From Rhodospirillaceae bacterium (GTDB lineage Bacteria; Pseudomonadota; Alphaproteobacteria; Thalassobaculales; Thalassobaculaceae), in assembly GCA_018401495.1 (NCBI GenBank), contig JAGYJX010000005.1, forward strand, positions 372,001 through 436,000: a stretch of DNA of 64,000 bases, given 5' to 3'. Shown here in pieces: positions 44,428-53,767 of the stretch. Position numbers and translations under genes: made by a program. Numbering within the stretch: position 1 is the stretch's first letter; the number at the start of each line of letters is the position of its first letter. The notes beneath the pieces were generated by a model. That model ran no database searches and was not told the origin of the DNA. It saw only the letters and a list, made by a program, of their open reading frames with translations.

Positions 44428-44691
44428 ACCCAGCCCCTCAAATCGTCAGTACTGCATTGATTTTGATATCATATTTGACCGCCACCGTCAGGAAAACGCA
44501 GCGCCATCTGGGAAATCCGGGTTGAAACGTTTCATGACGTGATCTCCTCGTTGTCCACCAAAGCGCCAATTGTGCGCCATTTCTTTGCCCAAGCCGTTTT
44601 GACAGCACCCATCCCGGACTTCATCAGGGCCAGCGTAAGGTATGCCGCGTCAAGAGGCCGGGCCACATGACCGCACGGATCAAGATATTCA
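44428..44691. other. Spacer between IS1380 gene and MORN gene
   Basis: This stretch probably contains the upstream IS1380 end. I see no supported gene. GCGCCAATTGTGCGCC near 44570 is a near-palindrome of unclear meaning. Confidence 0.4.
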
Positions 44692-46101
44692 TCAGTTCAA
44701 CCGAGACATCAAAAGTCTCTCCCAGAAAAGCTGCTCTGGGCGACCCTCTGCATCACGCTCACCGTAACCGAAGACCGTATAGGTGACTTCCGTGCCATTC
44801 TCTCTGAGAGTCAGCGAAAACTCGTCGAACTCGTAGGTACCTGTCGCCCCTCCCATCGCACCTCCCGACACTGACGAAGACCGACCTTCACTCGACACGG
44901 CAACGACTGCCTGGCGCGAAAACGAGCCATCGCTCCGAAACACAAGCGTGTTAGACGAAGACAGCGCTCCACCCCCGATCGAAGCACCTCCCTCGTAGGC
45001 GCCGTCGAGACGCCATCCCTTGGGGAATCCGCTCCACTTCGAGGCGAACTGCGTGCCGATCGTCAGGGTATTGGGATCGGCCTTGTAGGGCGATCGCCAT
45101 GGTTCTCGTCCGTCAGCCCAGGCGAGTACGAGCTCCCCGTCTTCGATCCAATAGGTGCCCTCGGCTTCGCCAGGTGTCTGCTGCGTCGCGAGCGCCTGAA
45201 GCGAGATGCCGCCGCGCGGGCTGCGAGAAAAGCGTCCGTTGCGAGTGAAAAACCACGCCTCCATGTCGACCGAGCCCGACATCCAGGTTCTTACGGTCAA
45301 GAACACACCTTCGACCGGCGTGTTTACGCCCATCGGAACCGCAGGCCAGCCTCCGGCTGGCGCCTGCGGGGCTGGCGCCATTGCTTTCGCCCGCCCGCCC
45401 TGCACTGCGGGCTGCCCACCACCCTGCGCCGCTGAGGTTGTCGCCTCAGACCCGCGAGCACGTATGCGGTCTCGACCCACGACCTCGTCCCAGCTCTCGC
45501 TGTATCGGTCGTACCCGATCAGCCATTGTCCGGGCCCATTGACGGCCTTGATGCGCGCCGGATACCAGAAGCCATTCGACACCACTTCGACCGCGTCGCC
45601 GACCCTGAACTCCCCGTCTGCTCGCTGGGCCAGTGCTGCTGCATGCGGTGTGGTTGTCGCGGTTTCATCGGGTACAGGGGCGCCATCGACGAACTGCCCG
45701 GCAAACGCCTCTCGGCCATCGGCAGCAAGCAGGCGCCCGAAGCCCGAGATCACGCCCTCTTCGAAACTCCCGACATACATCTGTCCGTCGTCCCACAGCA
45801 ACACACCCTGACCGTGCATGCGTCCCTGTCGGAACTGCCCCGAATAACGTGAACGGCCGATGAAGAGCACTCCATAACCGTCAAATGTGCCGCCACCAAA
45901 CTCGCCCGAGTAGACCGTGTCGCCTTCGGGGGCGTTCCACACACCGATACATCTGTCCCACTCGCCAGAAGAGAGCTGCAGTGGGCAAGCTAGCAGCTGT
46001 CTTTCGCTCTGCGCCTGGGCTTGACCGATAGATGCAAGCAACAGCGCAGCCATGAGCATCAATGGCAAGTAATGCCGAGCTCCGAAGCGACAATTGGGCA
46101 T
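44692..46101 (-). CDS. Secreted MORN-repeat protein with Tudor-like segment
   Basis: This 469-residue protein has a signal peptide (YLPLMLMAALLLASIGQAQAQ). Residues about 55-130 hold at least three MORN-type repeats (YSGEFGGGTFDGYGVLF, YSGQFRQGRMHGQGVLL, YVGSFEEGVISGFGRLL). Residues about 165-215 look like a Tudor/Agenet or chromo-barrel domain: FRVGDAVEVVSNGFWYPARI, then WLIGYDRYSESWDEVVGRDRI. The last 200 residues are the family shared with the truncated gene at 40857 (GTYWIEDGELVL, GGASIGGG, GTYEFDEFSLTL). ATG at 46101 follows GGAGAA. MORN and Tudor-like parts in an exported bacterial protein are unusual, and the substrate or partner is unknown. Confidence 0.8.
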   Translation of the reverse strand: MPNCRFGARHYLPLMLMAALLLASIGQAQAQSERQLLACPLQLSSGEWDRCIGVWNAPEGDTVYSGEFGGGTFDGYGVLFIGRSRYSGQFRQGRMHGQGVLLWDDGQMYVGSFEEGVISGFGRLLAADGREAFAGQFVDGAPVPDETATTTPHAAALAQRADGEFRVGDAVEVVSNGFWYPARIKAVNGPGQWLIGYDRYSESWDEVVGRDRIRARGSEATTSAAQGGGQPAVQGGRAKAMAPAPQAPAGGWPAVPMGVNTPVEGVFLTVRTWMSGSVDMEAWFFTRNGRFSRSPRGGISLQALATQQTPGEAEGTYWIEDGELVLAWADGREPWRSPYKADPNTLTIGTQFASKWSGFPKGWRLDGAYEGGASIGGGALSSSNTLVFRSDGSFSRQAVVAVSSEGRSSSVSGGAMGGATGTYEFDEFSLTLRENGTEVTYTVFGYGERDAEGRPEQLFWERLLMSRLN

Positions 46102-46237
46102 AACATTCTCCGGCAGATGGGATTTGAACGTTGGTAGGGTCCTTTCGGCTCGGTACACAGCTTGGCCGAATCATGTTTTCGACTAGGTAAGGTCAACAAT
46201 GATAGTGCATATCTACGGTCCATTGATAGCAAACATC

Positions 46238-47330
46238 CTTGCCTATCCGGTTAACGCAGACACCCCCTACATGTAGGGTGCTGCCACTCTCCCGAGTAAA
46301 GTTCGCCGAAGGTCGGTGCCCCGACGTTGCCCGCGATACCAAGGAGCGAGCGGAAGGCGTTGAACGGGTAGAACCGCCTGTTGAAGCGGAATGTGAACTC
46401 GTTGAGGTAGGCTTGTAGATGCTTGGCGCTCACGCCGTGATGGATGCCGTTGAGCCAGGTCTTCAGGTTGCTGAAGACGAGGTGGATCATCGGCATGAAC
46501 TCTTCGGCCACCTCGGGATCGCCGCATTCGGCAATGGCATGGTGGTCGTAGCCTCGCTTGCGCAGGCTGGCGTAGCCGCTCCAATCGTCGGAGACAATTA
46601 GCGAGCCCGGCATGACGGCGCTTTCGACAAAGCCGCACAGCGAGTCGGCGCTGCGGTCGTCCGCGATGGCCAGCCGCACGCGACCGGCATAACGGCCGTC
46701 TTTCCGTTTGTCCTGGGCGGTGCCCGGCTTCCGGTGGCGGACTTCGACGGCGGCGGCCACCAGCGTCTTGTGGTGGATCCCCCGGCCTTCGCCGCGCGTT
46801 CTCCCGCCCACCCACGTCTCGTCGATCTCGACATGCTCGCCCGCCCTGCCGCCGATGCGGTCCTGATCGGGGCGCACCATGCCAGCGCGCAGTTTGTGGA
46901 GGATACCGAAGGCGGTTTCGTATCGCGTCAGCCCGAGCTGCCGTTGGAACTGCACCGCCGACATGCCGGGCGTCTGGCTGGTGACCAGATAGGCGGCCCA
47001 GAACCAGACGCTGAGCGGCGTATGGCTACGCTCCATGACCGTGCCAACCAGAAGGCCGGTTTGGCGGCGGCACGCGCGGCACTCCAGAATGCCCGGGCGG
47101 GTGGCGATACGGAAGGGTTCGGCGACGGCGCCGCAATGCGGGCAGGCGAATCCGTCGGGCCAGCGGGCGCGCCAAAGATAGGCGGAGCACGCCGCATCGT
47201 CGGGAAACAGCCGCTGAAACTCGGGTAGCGATTGGGGGAAAGCCAGGTCGTCACGCTGGTGGATGTCCATCGCGCCCATCATGGCCAGACACTAGCCCTA
47301 GTGGGTGTCTGCGTCAACCGGATAGGCAAG
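46238..47330. mobile_element. IS1595-family element
   Basis: This element of about 1093 bases has 28-base terminal inverted repeats with one mismatch (CTTGCCTATCCGGTT then A or G, then ACGCAGACACCC). Just inside each end is a hairpin: CCCTACATGTAGGG at 46265-46278, and CACTAG-CC-CTAGTG at 47290-47303. The element cuts the WYL gene at 47331. No 8-base target duplication is found across the two ends, so an adjacent deletion probably removed the rest of the WYL gene. Confidence 0.85.
46251..47273 (-). CDS. IS1595-family (ISXO2-like) transposase
   Basis: This protein of about 340 residues has an N-terminal zinc ribbon (FACPHCGAVAEPF with a later ECRAC pair), the GTVMERSHTPLSVWFWAAYL helix region, and the ISXO2-type DDE core: HVEIDETWVGGRTRGEG, GSLIVSDDWSGYASL, and ISXO2 motifs near HLVFSNLKTWLNGIHHGV. 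It ends EFTFRFNRRFYPFNAF and then GIAGN. The frame is intact. The last codons run into the left subterminal hairpin. Confidence 0.9.
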   Translation of the reverse strand, partial: AMDIHQRDDLAFPQSLPEFQRLFPDDAACSAYLWRARWPDGFACPHCGAVAEPFRIATRPGILECRACRRQTGLLVGTVMERSHTPLSVWFWAAYLVTSQTPGMSAVQFQRQLGLTRYETAFGILHKLRAGMVRPDQDRIGGRAGEHVEIDETWVGGRTRGEGRGIHHKTLVAAAVEVRHRKPGTAQDKRKDGRYAGRVRLAIADDRSADSLCGFVESAVMPGSLIVSDDWSGYASLRKRGYDHHAIAECGDPEVAEEFMPMIHLVFSNLKTWLNGIHHGVSAKHLQAYLNEFTFRFNRRFYPFNAFRSLLGIAGNVGAPTFGELYSGEWQHPTCRGCLR

Positions 47331-47829
47331 CATTGATCCAGACACCGGCCAGGATCGCTTCGCGGAGCGTGTCTAATGTCTCGTCGGGAATGCGCTCGCG
47401 AGGACCCGGGCGCAAAGCAACGCCATCTGCCTCCAGCAGCGCGGCTATGTCGGGTTCGAGCCGCGCCCGTTTCAGCCCCGGTAGGCGCGCACGAAGACGA
47501 TCGGAGAGCGTGTCGAGGTGATCCGCGGTGACCAAGTCGCCGGATTGGCGCGCGAGCTCGGCGCCGCGATGAAGGGCAGCGATATCGTCGACGGTCGGGT
47601 CGGCAAGGCGACCTGCGGTACCTGGCGGCAGGCGCCAACGCTTCCTCCCGCCCGGTTCGACGAGCTCTTCTGTCTGCGGAAACGCGTCGCGAATTGCATC
47701 GCGCATCCGTTCCGCCGTCCTGCGCGACACCTCAAAGGTCTGACCGATGTCGTGGAGTGACAGACCATCGGCGCGGCCCTGCATCTGCATGGCCAGCCGC
47801 ACCAGATCTGCCAATCGGCCATAACGCAT
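47331..47829 (-). pseudogene. WYL-domain regulator, 3'-truncated (cassette B)
   Basis: About 166 codons of a WYL regulator closely related to the one at 35277 remain: MRYGRLADLVRLAMQMQGRADG with SLHDIGQTFEVSRRTAERMRDA (the helix-turn-helix) and GVALRPGPRERIPDETLDTL. The paralogue reads GVAMRPGPRERVEPAVTQAL there. The reading ends at GVWINA, just where the first WYL strand should begin, at the IS1595 end. The ligand-sensing domain is missing, so this is a DNA-binding remnant. It follows the AAA gene by about 100 bases. Confidence 0.82.
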
Positions 47830-47929
47830 TGGCGTCCCGCTATTTTCCTCAGAGTGACGGAAACACGTCATGGCTTCAAGCCGAGCCGAGCCTGCGAATG
47901 CTCGCGCCGCATCAGATCGAACCCCTCGA

Positions 47930-49966
47930 TCAGCTTACGGCACGAAACCCGATCGAGTTTCTTGTATTGGGCTTGGCGGCTTGCTCGCGACGCAGTTCGA
48001 CCAGGATCGCCTCGGGCTGAGTGATGCCCAGCAGCTTTGATCGCTTGGCGACCACGGCAAAATCCCCGGGCGTGAGCAGGTCGAGTTCCAAAAGCCCAGC
48101 GGGCGGTTCGGCTTTGAAGAAGCGACGGAAGCAGGCTTCACGCTGCTGGGCGCTCAGCGGCAAAAAGCTGATCTTGAGGCTAAAGCGTCGGGCCGTGGCG
48201 GGGTCAAGTTGGTCGACCAGGTTGGTGGTACATGCGAAGGGTAAGGGATGGTTTTCCATCCAGGTGAGCATCTCGTTCACCTGGGAAATCTCCCAGCTAT
48301 GCGTCGCGCCATTGCGCGCGCCAAGGAGCGAGTCCGCCTCGTCGAAGACGAGAAATGCGCTGGTGTCGCGTGCTTCGGCAAACGCATTTGCTATGTTGCG
48401 TTCGCTGCCGCCGACATAGCGATCAAGAAGATCAGAGGCGCGCCGCTCCAGAACCGGCATTTGCATGCGATCTGCGACGTAGCGCGCGAAGGCGCTCTTG
48501 CCGGTGCCCGGAGGGCCGCTTAGGCAAAGCCCGCCGGTATTCGTCGGGCCGCAGGCGACGAAACGCTCCACGATCAGTGCGAGGTCGTGGTCAGCATTTG
48601 CCAGTTCAGGCTCGAACCTGATGCAACTGGGGGCTGTAAGCGGCGTGTGCCCACCGCGCACGGCGCGCGAAATCGCCATGGCTGCAAACTTCACGTCTTC
48701 CGCCCCGCCGCGTGTAATCCGCGCGGCTCGCAGTGCGCTGCTTGCCAGCGCTGGCGCATCTTCCATGCTATGGGCGAGTTCGAGGCAGAGGTCTTTGGGG
48801 AGCGGTACCTGGTGGTGCTCGGCGAGCTTCTCCCAGATGCGGCTGCGCACAGAAACCGGCGGCGTCCTCAGCTCTAGCGTGAAAGAGATCCGCCGCAGGA
48901 ATGCCGGATCACAATCGCTGATATCGTTGGTCGTCCACAGTGTCGGAACCGGGTTGTTTTCCAGAAGCCGGTTGATGTGAACCTTCGAGCCGGCGCGGCG
49001 CAGGGGCAGACCAAAGACTCCATTCTCGAGACCCGGAAACAGATCCTCCATTTCGTCGAAGAGGATCAGGCTGTTGCCCTGGTCGCTTAGCAGCCGCTGG
49101 CCGAGGCGCAGCTGTTGCAGGCGTTCGAAGCGGAATGGCTCGTTACCGTCGTCATCGGCCTCGCCAACGGCGTGAAGCCCAGCGCCGAGGCGCATCGCCA
49201 GTGCCTTGCAGAACTCCGTCTTACCGGTGCCCGGCACCCCGTGCAGGAGAATGTTCACGCCCTTTTCGCGCCTTTCAAGCGCACCGCGGAGCAGGCGGAA
49301 TGCAAAGTCACGCCCAGCGCCAAGATGCTCGAAATCCTCCCAGGCCACGGATGCGGCTCCGACGCGCGCATAAAGCTTGCCCAGAATGTCACCGAGAGTG
49401 CGTGAGGGCGGATCCAGAGCCACAAGAAGGCGGTCGGACGGAAAGAGCCCGAGGCCATTCAGGGGCGGCTTGTCGAACTGCAAGAGACCGGAGACCAGCA
49501 AGCGGCCGGTTGGTGCGAGGGCGCACCGCACACTAGCCGCGGGCACTCCAGAAAGATGGATGACCGCATCCTGCACCGGGATCCGTGCATCATCGACCAA
49601 GGCGTTGCACAAAGAATTCACGGGCCCGGAACGCCCAGCGCGAACGGCAAGTTCGAAGATAGCGCGCTCTTGCGCGGTCAGCCCGACATAGTCTGCCAGG
49701 AGGGTGATGTTCTCCGTCAAGACGTCCGGTTTCGCGCGCGGGACCAATGCAAACCGGTCAGCGAGCCGCTTCCGCAGGTCGGACCAGACGGAGGCAGGGA
49801 TACATTTCTTCCTGAAACTGTCGATCTCCGGATCCCAGTCGAATCCCAGATCCTGATCCTCGACCCAGCTTAAAAACTCCTTGGCCACAACACTGCGGGC
49901 GGGAAAACTGCTGGCAACCCGGTAAGCAAGCTCAATCAAGTATCGCCGCTCGTATTTGTTCGTCAT
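47930..49966 (-). CDS. Two-domain AAA-type ATPase (cassette B)
   Basis: This 678-residue ATPase has two AAA-type modules. The first has Walker A GVPGTGKT (243-250) and Walker B SLILFDE (Asp 304, Glu 305). The second has GPPGTGKS (484-491) and AFLVFDEADS (Asp 542, Glu 543). The N-terminal 230 residues are helical with no domain I recognise. ATG at 49966 follows GGAGG and is preferred over an earlier start. Its WYL partner lies downstream but is cut by an IS. A related pair (cassette A) lies at 35.3-37.2 kb with the opposite damage. A protein-remodelling role under WYL control is inferred. Confidence 0.85.
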   Translation of the reverse strand: MTNKYERRYLIELAYRVASSFPARSVVAKEFLSWVEDQDLGFDWDPEIDSFRKKCIPASVWSDLRKRLADRFALVPRAKPDVLTENITLLADYVGLTAQERAIFELAVRAGRSGPVNSLCNALVDDARIPVQDAVIHLSGVPAASVRCALAPTGRLLVSGLLQFDKPPLNGLGLFPSDRLLVALDPPSRTLGDILGKLYARVGAASVAWEDFEHLGAGRDFAFRLLRGALERREKGVNILLHGVPGTGKTEFCKALAMRLGAGLHAVGEADDDGNEPFRFERLQQLRLGQRLLSDQGNSLILFDEMEDLFPGLENGVFGLPLRRAGSKVHINRLLENNPVPTLWTTNDISDCDPAFLRRISFTLELRTPPVSVRSRIWEKLAEHHQVPLPKDLCLELAHSMEDAPALASSALRAARITRGGAEDVKFAAMAISRAVRGGHTPLTAPSCIRFEPELANADHDLALIVERFVACGPTNTGGLCLSGPPGTGKSAFARYVADRMQMPVLERRASDLLDRYVGGSERNIANAFAEARDTSAFLVFDEADSLLGARNGATHSWEISQVNEMLTWMENHPLPFACTTNLVDQLDPATARRFSLKISFLPLSAQQREACFRRFFKAEPPAGLLELDLLTPGDFAVVAKRSKLLGITQPEAILVELRREQAAKPNTRNSIGFRAVS

Positions 49967-50061
49967 GCAACCTCCATCGTGACGGATGTAATGTAGTGGG
50001 TGCATGCGTCAAAAACGGGCGCATCGCGGGCGGCAGTGACCTGTGACCTGCCCCTGAACTT

Positions 50062-50988
50062 TCATCCAGTTGCGATTAGAGCCTCGGCTGTTGATGCGCC
50101 GTTCAGCGCGGGGTGAGCAACAGGTGCCCGGCGGAGCTGGTCGGGATTGCGCAGCCGGGCGCCTGTTGCGTTGAGGTTTGCGGCGTAGGCCGCCGGTGTC
50201 TGGTAGGCGAGCGAGGAATGTGGCCTCGCGGTGTTGTAGTCCTCGACCCATTCGGCGACGAGCGATCGGGCGTGGTCGAGGCCGAAGAACAGGGTCTCGT
50301 TGAGCAACTCGTCGCGCATCCTGCCGTTGAAGCTCTCCACGAAGCCGTTCTGCATGGGCTTGCCCGGGGCGATGTAGTGCCAGTCGACCCGGTGCTCGGC
50401 GCTCCAGGCCAGGATGGCGTTGGAGGTCAACTCGGTGCCGTGGTCGGACACGATCAGGACGGGCTTGCCGCGCCGCTCGATCAGCGCCGTCAGTTCGCGT
50501 GCCACCCGCTTGCCGGAGATCGAGGTGTCGGGCACGGCCGCCAGGCATTCCCGGGTCACGTCGTCGACGATGTTCAGCACCCGGAAGCGCCGGCCGCAGG
50601 CGAACTGGTCGTGCACGAAGTCCAGCGACCAGCGGGCGTTGACCTGGGCCTCGACCAGGATCGGCGCGCGGGTGCCGACGGCACGCCGCCGGGCTCGGCG
50701 CCGGCGCACCGACAGGCCCTCTTCGCGGTACAGCCGGTAGATCCGGTTGCGCCCCGCGGGCTCGCCTTCCCGGCGCAGCAGGACGAACAGCCGCCGATAG
50801 CCGAACCGGCGACGGGCGTTGGCCAGATCGCGCAGCCGGCCGCGCAACTCGACGTCGTCGGGGCGACAAGACCGGTACCGGACGCTGGTCCGGTCGGCGC
50901 CAATGACGGAACAGGCCCGGCGCTCGCTCATCTGCATCGCCTCCTGCAGATGCGCGACAGCCTCACGCTTGGCGGCGGGCCCTACCAT
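50062..50988 (-). CDS. IS407-type transposase OrfB
   Basis: This 308-residue OrfB has HTH_21-like [18 protein letters not shown] and the DDE core: [13 protein letters not shown] (first Asp), [16 protein letters not shown] (second Asp) and [21 protein letters not shown] (Glu). The end reads [20 protein letters not shown]. It overlaps orfA, so a -1 frameshift may join them. Confidence 0.92.
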   Translation of the reverse strand: MVGPAAKREAVAHLQEAMQMSERRACSVIGADRTSVRYRSCRPDDVELRGRLRDLANARRRFGYRRLFVLLRREGEPAGRNRIYRLYREEGLSVRRRRARRRAVGTRAPILVEAQVNARWSLDFVHDQFACGRRFRVLNIVDDVTRECLAAVPDTSISGKRVARELTALIERRGKPVLIVSDHGTELTSNAILAWSAEHRVDWHYIAPGKPMQNGFVESFNGRMRDELLNETLFFGLDHARSLVAEWVEDYNTARPHSSLAYQTPAAYAANLNATGARLRNPDQLRRAPVAHPALNGASTAEALIATG

Positions 50989-51247
50989 TTTTTGACAGCA
51001 ACTCGCGCAGCGCCGAGGCGTCGAGCATCGATTCCGCCAGCAGCTTCTTCAGCTTGGCGTTCTCGTCCTCGAGCGCCTTCAGCCGCTTGGCGTCCGACAC
51101 GTCCATGCCGCCGTACTTGGCCTTCCAGTTGTACAGCGTCGCCTCGGACATCCCGTGCTTGCGGCACAGGTCCGCCGCCTTCGCACCAGCCTCGTGCTCC
51201 CGCAGCACCCCGATGATCTGCTCTTCCGTGTACCTGCTTCGCTTCAT
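50963..51247 (-). CDS. IS407-type transposase OrfA
   Basis: This 94-residue OrfA reads [41 protein letters not shown] and a leucine-rich [20 protein letters not shown], standard for IS407-type OrfA with an HTH and zipper. Confidence 0.92.
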   Translation of the reverse strand: MKRSRYTEEQIIGVLREHEAGAKAADLCRKHGMSEATLYNWKAKYGGMDVSDAKRLKALEDENAKLKKLLAESMLDASALRELLSKNGRARRQA

Positions 51248-51310
51248 CGTCCGTCCCTCGTAGGGGCCGGACTCTAACCTCAGCTGGAGGAATTTCTCAG
51301 GGGCAGGTCA

Positions 51311-51422
51311 AAGGCCAAAAGCCACCCAGCAGCGCGCCTTCGAACTCCTCGGCATCAAGCCGGAACGTACCCAGCAAGCCATACCCTCGCGTGACACAAA
51401 ATCACGCGATATCAAAGGAGTG
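51311..51422 (+). pseudogene. Possible transposase C-terminal tail
   Basis: One frame reads PKATQQRAFELLGIKPERTQQ, then a stop. The QRAFELLG motif resembles the last helix of IS4/IS1634-type transposases. The piece is very short and directly follows the IS407-type end, so it may be the target the IS entered. Confidence 0.35.
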
Positions 51423-51463
51423 TAACTGGCAAAAGTAGGAAGTTCAGATTAATAATATAACCG

Positions 51464-52050
51464 TTAGGTAAAAGCCTCCATCTGTTTTAAAACTTTATTT
51501 CGGTATATTTCTTTACTTGAACGAACGGCATAGTGATCAATTTTGAATATTTTGAAATCTCTTGGACAAATATTCATTCAGTATTGAATGAACAATTCCG
51601 CCAAAAGCTACTAACGAAACTTTGTCGTTTCCCTAACGTTAAGATCTCGTTTTTAAAAACTCGAGATGAGGAAGTAGCAAAGACGGATTATTTTTATAGC
51701 TTTTTCAACTTTAGAGGAATCCACCTCAAGAAAGTCTTTTAAGATATCCGTCATATAACTTCCTCACAGCGGGGTACCACGTAACGCATATCGCGCTTTG
51801 TAAACCTCTCCATTTTGACCATGAAAATTGAAAGAGGGTGCATTATTTCTTTAGTAGAAATATTAAGAGCAACCAAGATAAAATTGTTATGCAGAGCTTC
51901 TAGCGTTTGATACAACTGAGGCACCTCAAAAATACTCAGATCCTCCATATTGCTCTTCGGTTTCATGTCTGGATCTGGCCAAACCGCCCAACTAGCGAAT
52001 AGACCATGGTTTTTCCTGCAGTACTCAAATACATCAAGACTTATAGGCAT
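51464..52050 (-). pseudogene. AT-rich conserved hypothetical gene with many frameshifts
   Basis: The start is clear: MPISLDVFEYCRKNHGLFAS, then WAVWPDPDMKPKSNMEDLSIF and NFILVALNIST. After KRDMRYV the frame shifts several times, at short A or T runs, to recover GSYMTDILKDFLEVDSSKVEKA, KNEILTLGKRQSFV and KIDHYAVRSSKEIYRNKV, ending QMEAFT at 51464. One in-frame TGA stands where Trp is expected (GTPL-stop-GSYMTD). The pattern (SWAVWP, VALNIS, YMTDIxKD, IDHYA) fits one family of about 195 residues whose function I do not know. Either the gene has decayed or this stretch has sequence errors. Confidence 0.6.
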
Positions 52051-52258
52051 CCTCTTATCGCGCTCCTTATAATCGAAAACCTTATCTCAGTCTTAGTCGC
52101 ACCTCAGATGGAAACAGTTTTTGTTACTATCTTAAATGTGAAGTTACTCAAAGCGTGCCGGGCCTCACGGAAAAGAAACTCATAACCCTCCGTACTACCA
52201 ATCATGTTCGGCCGGAGCAAACTTTACAATCATCTCTAAATTCGCGTGGATTGCGCAT

Positions 52259-52993
52259 TCAATATAACTTTTTGCCATTTATTGCGATCTGAACCCAATC
52301 AATCATATCAGCTGGATCGTACATCGGGTCATCAGACCGAATGCCAGCTTCAATAAGTAAGTCATTAATACCCTTTTCTTCAAATAATCAATTACTAAGT
52401 CTTGAATTTCATCGCAACGATCTGAACTAAGTGGCTTCAGATCAGAATCGGCCAAAATGTTTAAATTAACTTTTAAATTTTGACTGCCATTGTTGTCATA
52501 AAACTCCATGGACATTTTGATGTCAAAATCTTGAAATCCAATTATTTTCGTCAACAATCCACGCTCCAGAATTTTATCAGTCACCGCATCAAGAAAATCG
52601 ACTATCTCCTCTTTTTGAGGAATATCATCTGAAAATCCATTATTCGAACTGTGCACAATGCCATCCTTTATAATTTCAACAGTAGCCCCGGCCTCCTCAA
52701 GTTGTAGTTTGGCTTGGACAGCCTGGGCCTCTGCCAGTTCAGTCAAGAGTATTACTGGCGCTCCTTCGGCCTTATCCTTTGCATCCTTAAAGCTTACGTG
52801 TCGCTACGCGGCGTATAGCACTAATGACGTTGATCTTTTTTTCGCCTGATTCGACCAAGCGAACTGAAAAGTACGAGTGCTGGTCAGTATTGGTGTTAAC
52901 ATCTGCTCGCTCCACTTTAGCGGCTCGTACATCCGCCGGATCAACCTCCTCCGATAATAGGGGCTGAACGGACGGCCCCTTTGATCCCGTCAT
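52259..52993 (-). pseudogene. Protein with ribosomal L7/L12 C-terminal-like domain (frameshifted)
   Basis: The reconstructed product is about 240 residues. After a short N-terminal part comes a domain resembling the C-terminus of ribosomal protein L7/L12: YFSVRLVESGEKKINVISAIR, then FKDAKDKAEGAPVILLTELAE and AKLQLEEAGATVEII. This has the strand, GxxKxxVIxxIR, LKEAKDxVEGAP and LExAGAxVE pattern of L7/L12. The rest (VDFLDAVTDKILERGLLTKII and a tail ending WVQIAINGKKLY) is not ribosomal. The frame breaks near 52800 (within the L7/L12 domain) and near 52380. L7/L12-like domains occur in various non-ribosomal proteins, so this is a domain similarity, not a ribosomal gene. Confidence 0.6.
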
Positions 52994-53650
52994 CGGCGCG
53001 CCCGATATCCATCATTGTCAGGAACGCCTCGACCGTAACAGCGTTCAGCGTGTCGTGTGCGATCCGACCGCTGACCTCACCCGCCAGCGAGCCCCCTAGC
53101 GTCCCATTCGGAAGGTTTCCCAACGACAGATTCAGAATGCCGTTCTCAGCCAGTGTCAGAAGGTGCAACTCGCCCTTGGCACGCTCACTGAACTCGACAT
53201 AGGCATCCTTGAAGATCTGCTCAATCTCTGGCTTCGCCAGATCGCTCAGATAGAGAAGGCCAATCTCGAAATCAGCCTGATCCCCAAGCTCCCGCAGCAT
53301 CTGACGGACCTGCGAACTCACGAACCGGTCTTCCCGATCGGGGAATGCAAAGACCCGAGGCGACGTCACCAACTCGGGCGTCGTCAGGGCCGCAAGCGCG
53401 AACGACGTGGACACCGAACTCAACTTGCTGCCGCCATCGCGGAGCCGGGCTCCGTAGAAATAACGTACCACCCTAGAGGCCGACAGCCGTGGAAAGACAA
53501 AGTCGTCGATACGACCCAAGGCAGAGTCCAGTCCAGTCTGCAGCTCCTCCGCGCTCGGGGGGGTCGGCTTGCTCAGAAGCCCGCCCTTCTTGAAAAGCTC
53601 CTGGCGGATCGGGAAACCTGCTGTTCAAACGCGAAGATACTCACGTCCAT
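52941..53650 (-). pseudogene. Hypothetical protein next to L7/L12-like gene (frameshifted)
   Basis: The likely start is ATG 53650 (MDVSIFAFEQQVSRSA), then a one-base shift near 53605 to QELFKKGGLLSKPTPP. The main part reads IDDFVFPRLSASRVVRYFYG, ALTTPELVTSPRVFAFPDRE, SSQVRQMLRELGDQADFEIGL and GELHLLTLAENGILNLSLG. I do not recognise the family. It has no signal peptide or membrane helix. Its 3' end overlaps the start of the L7/L12-like gene, so they are probably co-translated or one gene split by a further frameshift. Confidence 0.5.
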
Positions 53651-53767
53651 CGGATCTTGCCCCCATACCCGCGGCGAACGCACAGCCCAGACAACAGATG
53701 TTACCGTTACTATCGATCAGCACAACGATATTTTTTCTAGGTAAAGATTGCGCTTTCAGAAGCTTGA

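Larger units (their letters stand above)
50044..51310. mobile_element. IS407-type (IS3-family) element
   Basis: The ends form imperfect inverted repeats that start TGACCTGCCCCTGA and share a CCAG and TTAGAG block further in. Length is 1267 bases. No direct duplication is seen next to the ends. TGACCTG is repeated once just outside the left end (GTGACCTGTGACCTG). orfA and orfB lie on the minus strand. Confidence 0.85.

Noticed and set aside
44560..44590. An operator at the near-palindrome GCGCCAATTGTGCGCC
   Set aside because: It is imperfect, single, and lies in what is probably IS1380 end or spacer DNA with no regulator next to it.
52800..52993. A true ribosomal protein L7/L12 gene
   Set aside because: Only the C-terminal-like domain is present; the N-terminal dimer domain and hinge are absent and the rest of the protein is unrelated.
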